Shown here in pieces: positions 1 to 5,041 of a DNA stretch of 5,041 nt. The stretch is taken from the NCBI GenBank assembly GCA_016840025.1, contig JAEOTF010000256.1:1-5041 (forward strand), given 5' to 3'. Source of the DNA: Candidatus Hodarchaeota archaeon (lineage in GTDB: Archaea; Asgardarchaeota; Heimdallarchaeia; Hodarchaeales; YT1-039). Every line of letters starts with the position of its first letter. Positions within the stretch are counted from its first letter, which is position 1. A program made the position numbers and the translations under genes. The notes under the pieces are model-generated. The model did not search any database, was not told where the DNA came from, and saw only the letters and a list, made by a program, of their open reading frames with translations.

Positions 1-276
1 GATGCTGACGGGTTAACCGATGGATACGAAGTGATGTTGTACTCCACTGAGCCTACTAAACCAGATACAGATGCTGACGGGTTAACCGATGGGGACGAAG
101 TGATGTTGTACTCCACTGAGCCTACTAAACCAGATACAGATGCTGACGGGTTAACCGATGGGGACGAGGTAATGTTGTATTCCACTAATCCTATTATAAC
201 AGATTCGGATACGGATGGATTAACTGATGGCGAGGAAGTCAAAATGTATAATACTAATCCTAATGCTGACGATTCT
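1..276 (+). repeat. In-frame tandem repeat, 69-base period (four units)
   Basis: Units lie at 1-69, 70-138, 139-207 and 208-276, each coding 23 residues. Units 1 and 2 differ at only two bases, both within the GYE/GDE codons. Unit 3 shares its first 29 bases exactly with unit 2 and differs at about 10 of 69 positions overall; unit 4 is more diverged. Identity extends to third codon positions, which points to recent duplication or gene conversion rather than protein-level selection alone. The array reaches the left edge, so the number of copies is unknown. Confidence 0.92.
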
Positions 277-879
277 GAAGCTGATGGTATGCCCGATGGG
301 TGGGAGATACATAACGGGCTCAATCCATTATCACATGATGCAAATAAAGATCTTGATAACGATGGACTCACAAACTTACACGAATACCGAACTGACACTG
401 ACCCCAATGACCAAGACTCGGATAATGATGTTTTTCCCGATGGGTGGGATTATAGTTGGTGGGGAAACCCCCATGTAAACTGGGACAATCCATTGACCAG
501 AGGATTATTACTCAGTCTATTGCTTGGACTTGGGATATGGCTTGGATTTATTATCGTCCACTTACCAAAACTTCAACAGGATCTAAAGTTATTATTCCTG
601 CAATTTCAGCAAGCTGCTCAACAATTTTGCGAGAGTGTCACAATGCTTCAAAACCACGAAAGTCTAAAAGTTGTGGAATTAGCGGCGAACCAAATTCATC
701 AAACTTTACTGGTCTACGAGGATTTCTTCCTCTTCGCTCAGCATTTTGTGAACCGCAAGTGGTTACCTCCCTTTCTTCGACCTGATATCACAGCATGGGA
801 AGCAGTTTTTGCCACAATAATACGCACATTTGAAGAATTCCAACAAACTCGCCTAATGCGTCTGGAAGCGAAATATTGA
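1..879 (+). CDS. Membrane-anchored surface protein with type-3-thrombospondin (calcium-binding) repeats, 5' end missing
   Basis: The frame is open from the first base, so the true start lies upstream; 292 codons are visible before TGA at 877-879. Residues 1-92 are four 23-residue repeats of the form DADGLTDGDEVMLYST-P, with Asp-rich loops typical of thrombospondin type-3/EF-hand-like calcium binding. Residues 93-155 hold more degenerate copies (PDGWE, DNDGLTNLHEY, PDGWD). A hydrophobic segment at about residues 168-188 (GLLLSLLLGLGIWLGFIIV core) is a single transmembrane helix. About 104 residues follow, rich in Leu and Gln and probably helical or coiled-coil, likely cytoplasmic. The expected topology is repeats outside and tail inside. 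Any signal peptide or adhesive domain would be upstream of the window. The ligand and role (adhesion or surface stalk) are unknown. The family-level call is firm; function and lineage are inference. It converges on the glycosylase gene. Confidence 0.85.
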   Translation, partial: DADGLTDGYEVMLYSTEPTKPDTDADGLTDGDEVMLYSTEPTKPDTDADGLTDGDEVMLYSTNPIITDSDTDGLTDGEEVKMYNTNPNADDSEADGMPDGWEIHNGLNPLSHDANKDLDNDGLTNLHEYRTDTDPNDQDSDNDVFPDGWDYSWWGNPHVNWDNPLTRGLLLSLLLGLGIWLGFIIVHLPKLQQDLKLLFLQFQQAAQQFCESVTMLQNHESLKVVELAANQIHQTLLVYEDFFLFAQHFVNRKWLPPFLRPDITAWEAVFATIIRTFEEFQQTRLMRLEAKY

Positions 880-904
880 TGGGAAAATATGATTTACATC
901 AACA

Positions 905-1555
905 CTAAACACACCATAACTCTTGGATTGCTCCAGCTACCGTCTCTTCCCATGACCCCGGTAATACAAATCGCCCAGAAATTGTGGGATGTGGGGCTGT
1001 TATTACCTTTTTCGAACCCAATTGTCCCCATTGGACAGTATAAGTGAAACAATTCGGGCGTGACGGGAGTTCTTTTCGTTTACTGTTTTTCCACTTCCCT
1101 AGAAGTTGATTCATATTATTCGTAGCTACACGTCCAACTGCCAACCAAACTTGTGCATTTATTGTCTCTAATTCTGTTGCTAAAAAATTATCACGGCATG
1201 TTCTAACAACGGAGGCAGGAACGACATTTTTAGGAGTGGGGCACTTGACAGTTTGTGTACAATAAATTTCGTCGCGTTTAAGACGTAAATTGTCGAATAC
1301 AAGCCTATGGACAATTTTTTCAATACGATTAAGCTTTGGATTTTCTGCATGTATCAAAAACCCGCCAATTCCTCTTCGAAGCGGATCAATAGGCGGATTT
1401 TGGGCAACAATAGCCAATCGGGGGATTAAATTACCCGAAGGTTGTTGTCCTGATCCTAATACTCGTTTTCCGCATAATGAACATGATTCTAGGTTTTTTA
1501 TCAAAACTTTATTATTTTCCCTTTGGATTGATTCTTTCGATGGAATAGTGCGCAT
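905..1555 (-). CDS. Uracil-DNA glycosylase superfamily protein, family 4/5-like with 4Fe-4S cysteines
   Basis: This 216-residue protein fits the usual size of iron-sulfur uracil-DNA glycosylases, which remove uracil from DNA to start base excision repair. Four Cys sit where families 4 and 5 hold their cluster: C25 and C28 (CSLC), C105 (TVKCPTP, matching the family-4 VKCRPP segment) and C120 (RTCRD). The WLAVGR segment at 137-142 matches the conserved ALGR strand, and H189-P190 (APHPT) matches the HP active-site motif. F66 may be the uracil-stacking Phe. The first motif, normally GEAPG, here reads AQNPP (51-55), so the usual Glu is Gln and an Asn follows it, as in SMUG/MUG-type GxNPG motifs. 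The start is ATG at 1555-1553, with an in-frame stop shortly upstream and only a weak ribosome binding site. Activity on uracil is likely but specificity is uncertain. It is transcribed divergently from the patatin gene. Confidence 0.8.
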   Translation of the reverse strand: MRTIPSKESIQRENNKVLIKNLESCSLCGKRVLGSGQQPSGNLIPRLAIVAQNPPIDPLRRGIGGFLIHAENPKLNRIEKIVHRLVFDNLRLKRDEIYCTQTVKCPTPKNVVPASVVRTCRDNFLATELETINAQVWLAVGRVATNNMNQLLGKWKNSKRKELPSRPNCFTYTVQWGQLGSKKVITAPHPTISGRFVLPGSWEETVAGAIQELWCV

Positions 1556-1593
1556 AGTACTCGCATCTCAAACAGTAATATGGAATTTTTGTG

Positions 1594-1601
1594 TTTATTT
1601 A
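1594..1601 (-). promoter_or_regulatory. Candidate archaeal TATA box for the glycosylase gene
   Basis: Read on the minus strand this is TAAATAAA, centred about 42 bases upstream of the glycosylase ATG. An archaeal start site about 25 bases downstream would leave a leader of roughly 17 bases. No convincing BRE is visible, and the region is generally AT-rich, so this is weak. Confidence 0.25.
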
Positions 1602-1650
1602 CTTAACTTACAGGTATAGGAGATTTTAACAGAAAAAGTAATTCTATATG

Positions 1651-1668
1651 TCTTAGGATGTTCTAAGA
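1651..1668. promoter_or_regulatory. Perfect inverted repeat, 6-base arms (TCTTAG/CTAAGA)
   Basis: TCTTAG at 1651-1656 and CTAAGA at 1663-1668 are perfect reverse complements around a 6-base spacer. The repeat lies between the divergent glycosylase and patatin genes, so it could be an operator for either. It shares its last three bases with the next dyad. Short dyads arise by chance in AT-rich DNA, so function is inferred from position only. Confidence 0.3.
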
Positions 1669-1687
1669 AAATTATTAGGAATTTTCT
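1666..1687. promoter_or_regulatory. Perfect inverted repeat, 8-base arms (AGAAAATT/AATTTTCT)
   Basis: AGAAAATT at 1666-1673 and AATTTTCT at 1680-1687 are exact reverse complements separated by ATTAGG. The 22-base span with a roughly 14-base centre-to-centre distance suits binding by a dimeric regulator. It lies about 58 bases upstream of the patatin start, just before its likely core promoter. It overlaps the preceding dyad, so as RNA the two hairpins would be mutually exclusive. Confidence 0.4.
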
Positions 1688-1734
1688 CGTCAGGTAAATT
1701 TCAGATTTAATCAAGAATAGAGAAGTATTGGAAT

Positions 1735-1740
1735 AGGTGA
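1735..1740 (+). promoter_or_regulatory. Ribosome binding site AGGTGA that decides the patatin start
   Basis: AGGTGA matches the archaeal GGTGA anti-16S consensus and lies 5 bases before ATG at 1746. An in-frame GTG at 1737 falls inside this motif and has no ribosome binding site of its own, so ATG 1746 is the better start. Confidence 0.6.
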
Positions 1741-1745
1741 AAGTT

Positions 1746-2729
1746 ATGGGTAAAACGGGGTTATGCTTACCAGGAGGAGGATTGTATGGTGCCTATCAAG
1801 TAGGTGTGTTTCAGGCACTCAAGGAAAAAAATATCCAAATAGATATGATAGCAGGCACCTCTATCGGTGCGATTAATGGTGCAAAAATCGCTCAAGGGGA
1901 TTTTGATGGGTTATTACGTGTTTGGCACTCTTTTTCAGAGATGGGGTTCATAAGACCAACTCTGAAATTCTATGAAAGTTTTTTGTCAAATAAACCACTT
2001 AAGAGAGCTGCTCAAGAGGAATTTGGTGACTTAAGAATTGGTGATCTCCACATTCCAATATTTATTACAGGCACCAATCTCCGTACAGGACAAACCCATA
2101 TTTTTGATTCAGATACTCTTGTTTGGGAAGCGATTCTTGCCTCTTCTGCATTTCCGGGAGTTTTTCCTCCAGTAGCTGTCGAAGTAAATGGGCAGGAAGA
2201 ACTATTTACGGATGGTGGTGTGGGGAATAATACCCCGATGCTTCCCTTAATTGAAGCAGGAGCGACTGAGATCTTTATTGCTCTATTAAAACCTCCTATC
2301 ATTCCTGATAAACAAACTGGTTATAATATAGTCACAAGTGTGCTTCGAACTCTAGATATAATTACTCATTCTACCACAGTGAATGATCTTCTTTTCATTC
2401 AGAAATGGAATGAATTGATAGAGAAAGATATTTTAAAAGGAGCAGAGAGGATAAATGCGCATTTAATTGCGTTGGAAGAGCGTACTAAAGGCATCTTCAG
2501 CTTAAGTCAAAAAGAAGTTGATTCGCTGGTAGATAAAGGTTACAAAGATGCAATGAATATTATTACTAATAATTTCCCGGATGGTTATCCCAAACAAACA
2601 CTAAAGGAAGTTCTGGAACCAATTCCCCCTAAAGAGAGAGAAGATGAGATCACATTTACCAAAGTCATTGATAATGTATTGTTAGCTGGGGATTCTTTCT
2701 TCCGATATCTAGTCAAGAAGTTTGAATAA
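1746..2729 (+). CDS. Patatin-like phospholipase
   Basis: This complete gene encodes 327 residues, a usual length for bacterial and archaeal patatin-like lipid acyl hydrolases (RssA-type). Near the N terminus, GGGLYGAYQVG (residues 10-20) is the oxyanion-hole loop, with Tyr where Arg or Lys is most common. GTSIG (37-41) is the nucleophile elbow with catalytic Ser39. TDGG (155-158) carries the dyad Asp156, followed by the typical VGNNTP. FPGVFPP (136-142) matches the conserved ASSAFPGVFPP stretch before the Asp. The C-terminal 150 or so residues are mixed helical and include the GYKDA segment common in this family; no signal peptide or membrane helix is visible, so it should be cytosolic or peripherally bound to membrane. 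The likely substrate is phospholipid or another acyl ester; specificity cannot be read. GTG 1737 is an alternative start adding three residues. A weak TATA-like stretch lies near 1704-1711. Confidence 0.9.
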   Translation: MGKTGLCLPGGGLYGAYQVGVFQALKEKNIQIDMIAGTSIGAINGAKIAQGDFDGLLRVWHSFSEMGFIRPTLKFYESFLSNKPLKRAAQEEFGDLRIGDLHIPIFITGTNLRTGQTHIFDSDTLVWEAILASSAFPGVFPPVAVEVNGQEELFTDGGVGNNTPMLPLIEAGATEIFIALLKPPIIPDKQTGYNIVTSVLRTLDIITHSTTVNDLLFIQKWNELIEKDILKGAERINAHLIALEERTKGIFSLSQKEVDSLVDKGYKDAMNIITNNFPDGYPKQTLKEVLEPIPPKEREDEITFTKVIDNVLLAGDSFFRYLVKKFE

Positions 2730-2775
2730 GCTAATTGAAGAAAAATTTATTGAATTGATATATGCTACACATCTG

Positions 2776-2823
2776 TTAATAGCGGAAATATATACTTAAA
2801 TCTCCTTGATAGTGGAAATACAC
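2776..2823 (+). repeat. Two 18-base direct repeats phased at 30 bases
   Basis: Copies at 2776-2793 and 2806-2823 fit TTRATAGYGGAAATAYAY. They differ at four positions, all transitions. The 30-base spacing is close to three helical turns, which would place both copies on one face of the DNA. The second copy also forms a small dyad (ATAGTG 2809-2814 with CACTAT 2821-2826). A partial copy of the core, TGGAAATA, recurs at 3026-3033 before the ATPase gene. They are possible regulator sites for the ABC operon; a role is not shown. Confidence 0.5.
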
Positions 2824-2879
2824 TATTAGACTTGAAAAATTCACGACAACTCATTGGTTTAGTCATTTTGAGTTAGGAG

Positions 2880-2940
2880 TGCGCAATAAGTAGAAGTTAT
2901 ACTATAACTTCGTTAAGGCCTGAGAGTCGCTTACCGTGCA
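2880..2940 (+). other. Potential structured element: outer stem enclosing a perfect 8-base hairpin
   Basis: GAAGTTAT (2893-2900) and ATAACTTC (2904-2911) are perfect reverse complements around ACT. Outside them, TGCGC (2880-2884) can pair with GTGCA (2936-2940), with one G-U, and TAAG (2887-2890) with CTTA (2930-2933), across a 2x2 internal mismatch. As RNA this would be a closed element of 61 bases with an inner hairpin and an unpaired arm containing CTGAGA. The inner dyad could equally be a DNA operator. It resembles no RNA family I can assign. Confidence 0.35.
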
Positions 2941-3002
2941 ATTTAACTTATTTGAGAACCTCTTATAATTATGCAAGATAGTAAATGAGAATAGTTTCCT
3001 AA

Positions 3003-3010
3003 TTTATATT
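3003..3010 (+). promoter_or_regulatory. Candidate archaeal TATA box for the ABC operon
   Basis: TTTATATT fits the archaeal TATA consensus and lies about 58 bases before the ATPase ATG. Initiation about 25 bases downstream would give a leader of roughly 35 bases that includes the strong ribosome binding site. If correct, the stem element at 2880-2940 is upstream of the transcript and would act as DNA, not RNA. Confidence 0.35.
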
Positions 3011-3053
3011 GAACTCTCCAAGAACTGGAAATAAACATTAAAAACATGAAAAT

Positions 3054-3060
3054 AAGGAGA
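3054..3060 (+). promoter_or_regulatory. Ribosome binding site AAGGAGA for the ABC ATPase
   Basis: AAGGAGA sits 7 bases before ATG at 3068, a strong Shine-Dalgarno match at normal spacing, and fixes that start. Confidence 0.75.
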
Positions 3061-3067
3061 GAAATAG

Positions 3068-3847
3068 ATGAAAATTGTTATCCGAACTCATAATTTATCT
3101 AAGTATTATGGTAAGAATGATCAGATTAAAGCTGTGGATAATCTTGACCTTGAAGTTTATGAAGGAGAAACTTTTGGTTTATTGGGTCCAAATGGGGCAG
3201 GAAAAACGACAACCGTTCGTATGTTAAATGCTATTATCAAACCCACTGCTGGAACCGCTGTTGTGAATGATTTTGATATTTTTAAAGATAAAAAAGATGT
3301 AAAAAGATCAACAGGTATGTTATTTGAATCATCTGGTTTATATGAAAAATTAAGCACATATGAATTCCTTGAATTCATTGGAGCACTTTATAGTGTTCCA
3401 GAAAATGTGTTAGATGAAAGAATTAATGATTTATTAGCATTATTTGGTTTATACGAAAGAAGAAATGAACTATTGGAAGGTTATTCCAAAGGGATGAAAC
3501 AAAAGGTCTTAATAGCTGCTGCATTAATCCATGATCCGCCCGTACTTTTTTTTGATGAACCTACTGCTGCATTAGATCCTACTGCAGCACATATGGTAAG
3601 AAATCTGATCAAAAAGTTAGCTGAGAGCGCGAATAAGACGATATTCATCTGTACTCATGCCCTTCCTGTTGTAGAAGAACTCTGTGATCGAATTGGTATC
3701 ATTAATAACGGTTCCCTCATAGCATTGGGGACAGTTGAGGAGATTATTTCAAAAAAGGGTGTAGAAACATTAGAAGCTGCCTATATTTCAATTACCGGGG
3801 GACTTCTTGAAAAAGATGTCCTAGCTTGGCGTAATAATGGGACATGA
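3068..3847 (+). CDS. ABC transporter ATP-binding protein (ABC-2 exporter type)
   Basis: This complete 259-residue nucleotide-binding subunit powers an ABC exporter on the cytoplasmic face of the membrane. The motifs are in order: Walker A GPNGAGKTT (40-48); signature YSKGMKQ (139-145), the variant usual in NatA/DrrA/CcmA-like ATPases paired with ABC-2 permeases; Walker B VLFFDEP (159-165) with catalytic Glu164; D-loop ALDP (168-171); and switch His197 in CTHAL. The C terminus has the family's GTVEEI and TLEAAYISITG segments. At the Q-loop, GMLFESSGLYEKLS (83-96) has Glu87 where many ABC ATPases carry Gln, as also seen in some NatA-like members. The permease gene follows directly, with a 34-base gap to its preferred start, or an 11-base overlap if its upstream ATG is used. 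Substrate is not readable; sodium, drug or lipid-like export are all possible for the family. Confidence 0.95.
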   Translation: MKIVIRTHNLSKYYGKNDQIKAVDNLDLEVYEGETFGLLGPNGAGKTTTVRMLNAIIKPTAGTAVVNDFDIFKDKKDVKRSTGMLFESSGLYEKLSTYEFLEFIGALYSVPENVLDERINDLLALFGLYERRNELLEGYSKGMKQKVLIAAALIHDPPVLFFDEPTAALDPTAAHMVRNLIKKLAESANKTIFICTHALPVVEELCDRIGIINNGSLIALGTVEEIISKKGVETLEAAYISITGGLLEKDVLAWRNNGT

Positions 3848-3866
3848 CAGCAGAAAAATATTAGTT

Positions 3867-3872
3867 AGGAGA
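3867..3872 (+). promoter_or_regulatory. Ribosome binding site AGGAGA pointing to a TTG start of the permease
   Basis: AGGAGA lies 9 bases before TTG at 3882. The alternative ATG at 3837 has no such motif upstream, and ATG 3900 is too far away (27 bases), so this site favours TTG 3882. Confidence 0.5.
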
Positions 3873-3881
3873 TTAACAACT

Positions 3882-5041
3882 TTGCCATTTTCAAGTCCAA
3901 TGTGGTTTAAAATCGCTAAAGCTGAATATACAGTCCACATCAATAAAATACCACGTATTAAAAGAGTTTTTCCATATTTAGCGATAGGAGGAATGGTATT
4001 ATATGTCTTCTACATCGCACCAACAATAGTTAATATAATACTAAAGAGAGCATTAGATGAGATTCATGAGAAACTAGTTTCATATGCTGCGGTGGCATTA
4101 ATGGAAGTTTTTCTCTTTACCTTATTTTTAAACTTCATGTTACTTCCTATGAGCTCTGCGTTAAAAGATATAAAAGTGGGTCAAACGGAGATCTTTCTTT
4201 CTAGTCCAGTAAATCCTAGTGACGTAATTTTGGGCGAGTTTATTGGAAAATTACCTTTTTACACTATTTTTGCTGTATTAGTTTTCGGTATATTTACTGC
4301 TGTTCTTGATCCACTCGGCATGGATGTTACACAAAAAATAATAATTGTATGTGTCTTTCTCACCACTGTTTTCTCTGCCTACTGGATTGGTACTGTTATT
4401 GCTGCTATTCTTCGAACAAGAATAGAAAAATTTGCCAGTGGGAAAGATATCGGGAAAGCTCTAGCTACCTTAGTGGTATTACCAGCGATTGCTTTACTCT
4501 ATTTTCTTATGAGTCCGAAAACATATGAGTTGATTTTAAATAAGAGCGGTACAGTTGAATTTACTCTTGGATTTCTTCCAAGTTCTTGGGGAGCAAAAGT
4601 AATTGTTAAATTTGCGAAAAATCCAGGAAATATTGGTATTGTATGGTTGGAAGCCTTAATAGGATTAGGAAGCCTATTAATTTTCTTTATTGGGAGTTTA
4701 TACATAGGGATGAAAATAACTAACTATATTTATAGTTTAGAACCTAGTACCTTTACTAGTACAAATGTTAAGCAGGATTGTATCACTTATAATACAATTA
4801 AAAGAATTAGTGGGAAAGGATCAGTTGGAGTTCTTTTAATTACTAATTTTAAAGATTTTTTCCGTCGATTTGAAAACATTTCAAAAGTATTTTACATTTT
4901 GGGCTTATATACTGTTATTATGTTTATTATGACCACAGCTGAATTTCCTATTCAAGAAATAGTACTTATTTATCCATTAGTCTTTACTGGAATCCTTGCT
5001 TCTATGATAAACGCTGAAATGACATTCCGAGGCAAAGAAAA
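3882..5041 (+). CDS. ABC-2-type transporter permease, 3' end beyond window
   Basis: The frame is open from here to the window edge, giving 386 codons with no stop. It is the membrane partner of the preceding ATPase. Numbered from TTG 3882, hydrophobic helices appear at about residues 31-51, 67-90, 125-145, 153-178, 193-213, 251-276, 336-356 and 359-380. Between helices 2 and 3, a segment with SSPVNPSDVILGEFIGKL (about 107-124) matches the LSAPV-P-DIL-GK stretch of ABC-2 permeases and is probably the cytoplasmic coupling region. The N terminus, MWFKIAKAEY, is also typical. Candidate starts in the same frame are ATG 3837 (overlaps the ATPase by 11 bases, no ribosome binding site), TTG 3882 (AGGAGA at good spacing) and ATG 3900. 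More helices are expected downstream. Substrate unknown. Confidence 0.88.
   Translation, partial: MPFSSPMWFKIAKAEYTVHINKIPRIKRVFPYLAIGGMVLYVFYIAPTIVNIILKRALDEIHEKLVSYAAVALMEVFLFTLFLNFMLLPMSSALKDIKVGQTEIFLSSPVNPSDVILGEFIGKLPFYTIFAVLVFGIFTAVLDPLGMDVTQKIIIVCVFLTTVFSAYWIGTVIAAILRTRIEKFASGKDIGKALATLVVLPAIALLYFLMSPKTYELILNKSGTVEFTLGFLPSSWGAKVIVKFAKNPGNIGIVWLEALIGLGSLLIFFIGSLYIGMKITNYIYSLEPSTFTSTNVKQDCITYNTIKRISGKGSVGVLLITNFKDFFRRFENISKVFYILGLYTVIMFIMTTAEFPIQEIVLIYPLVFTGILASMINAEMTFRGKE

Larger units (their letters stand above)
2730..3067. other. 338-base gene-free stretch between patatin and the ABC operon
   Basis: No coding frame with a credible start and ribosome binding site is present on either strand. 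The stretch holds a pair of 18-base direct repeats (2776-2823), an imperfect long stem enclosing a perfect dyad (2880-2940), a TATA-like box (3003-3010) and the ribosome binding site of the ATPase gene (3054-3060). No clear oligo-T terminator follows the patatin stop, and no tRNA fold was found. Confidence 0.7.

Noticed and set aside
227..785. Alternative plus-strand frames of 83 and 109 codons within the surface-protein gene
   Set aside because: They are out-of-frame readings of a gene with clear repeat and transmembrane structure; their composition is not protein-like.
1290..1619. Plus-strand frame of 109 codons opposite the glycosylase
   Set aside because: It is antisense to the conserved glycosylase motifs and shows no family features of its own.
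2012..2302. Minus-strand frame of 96 codons opposite the patatin
   Set aside because: It is the complement of conserved patatin coding sequence; no start signal or motif.
2776..2823. CRISPR-like repeat pair
   Set aside because: There are only two imperfect 18-base copies with a 12-base gap and no cas genes, which does not fit a repeat-spacer array.
2893..2915. loxP-like recombination site (GAAGTTAT and ATAACTTCGT match loxP arm sequence)
   Set aside because: The arms point outward with only a 3-base spacer, the reverse of a real lox site, and the outer arm bases do not match. It is a chance resemblance of a simple dyad.
2919..2970. TPP riboswitch suggested by CTGAGA (2920-2925) and a later TTTGAGAACCT
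   Set aside because: The highly conserved downstream CTGATCTGG/GCCAGCGTAGGG part is absent, and the following gene is not a thiamine gene by any visible sign.
2949..3050. 34-codon minus-strand frame in the patatin/ABC gap, starting at 3050
   Set aside because: It has no ribosome binding site, no recognisable protein character, and overlaps the likely ABC promoter.
3157..3378. Minus-strand frame of 73 codons opposite the ATPase
   Set aside because: It is the complement of the Walker A region; no independent support.
4499..4705. Minus-strand frame of 68 codons opposite the permease
   Set aside because: It lies inside the open, membrane-helix-rich permease frame and has no ribosome binding site or motif.

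Overview
The window looks archaeal. It is AT-rich, has GGTGA/AGGAGA-type ribosome binding sites, and encodes a membrane-anchored protein with calcium-binding type-3-thrombospondin repeats of the DxDxDGLxDGxE kind. Such surface proteins are abundant in archaea, including Asgard lineages. The exact lineage is an inference; no rRNA or other marker gene is present.

Layout. (1) Bases 1-879, plus strand: the 3' part of a surface protein. Repeats (the first ones nearly identical at DNA level) lead into a single transmembrane helix and a helical tail of about 100 residues. (2) Bases 905-1555, minus strand: a uracil-DNA glycosylase superfamily protein with four Cys positioned for a 4Fe-4S cluster and an unusual first active-site motif. 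It converges on the surface-protein gene with a 25-base gap. (3) Bases 1556-1745: a divergent intergenic region with two overlapping perfect dyads. (4) Bases 1746-2729, plus strand: a complete patatin-like phospholipase with an intact Ser/Asp dyad. (5) Bases 2730-3067: a 338-base gene-free stretch with a pair of 18-base direct repeats set 30 bases apart, a perfect 8-base dyad inside a longer imperfect stem, and a candidate TATA box and ribosome binding site for the next gene. (6) Bases 3068-5041, plus strand: an ABC exporter operon made of an ATPase and an ABC-2-type permease that runs off the right edge. The permease has no stop codon inside the window and so is easily missed.

How the genes relate. 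Only the ATPase and permease clearly work together, as the two halves of one exporter of unknown substrate. The glycosylase (DNA repair), patatin (lipid hydrolysis) and surface protein are separate functions sitting side by side. I see no mobile element, CRISPR array, tRNA or rRNA, and no convincing undescribed multi-gene system. The most interesting signals are the glycosylase active site, the DNA-level homogenised repeat array and the two structured intergenic regions.
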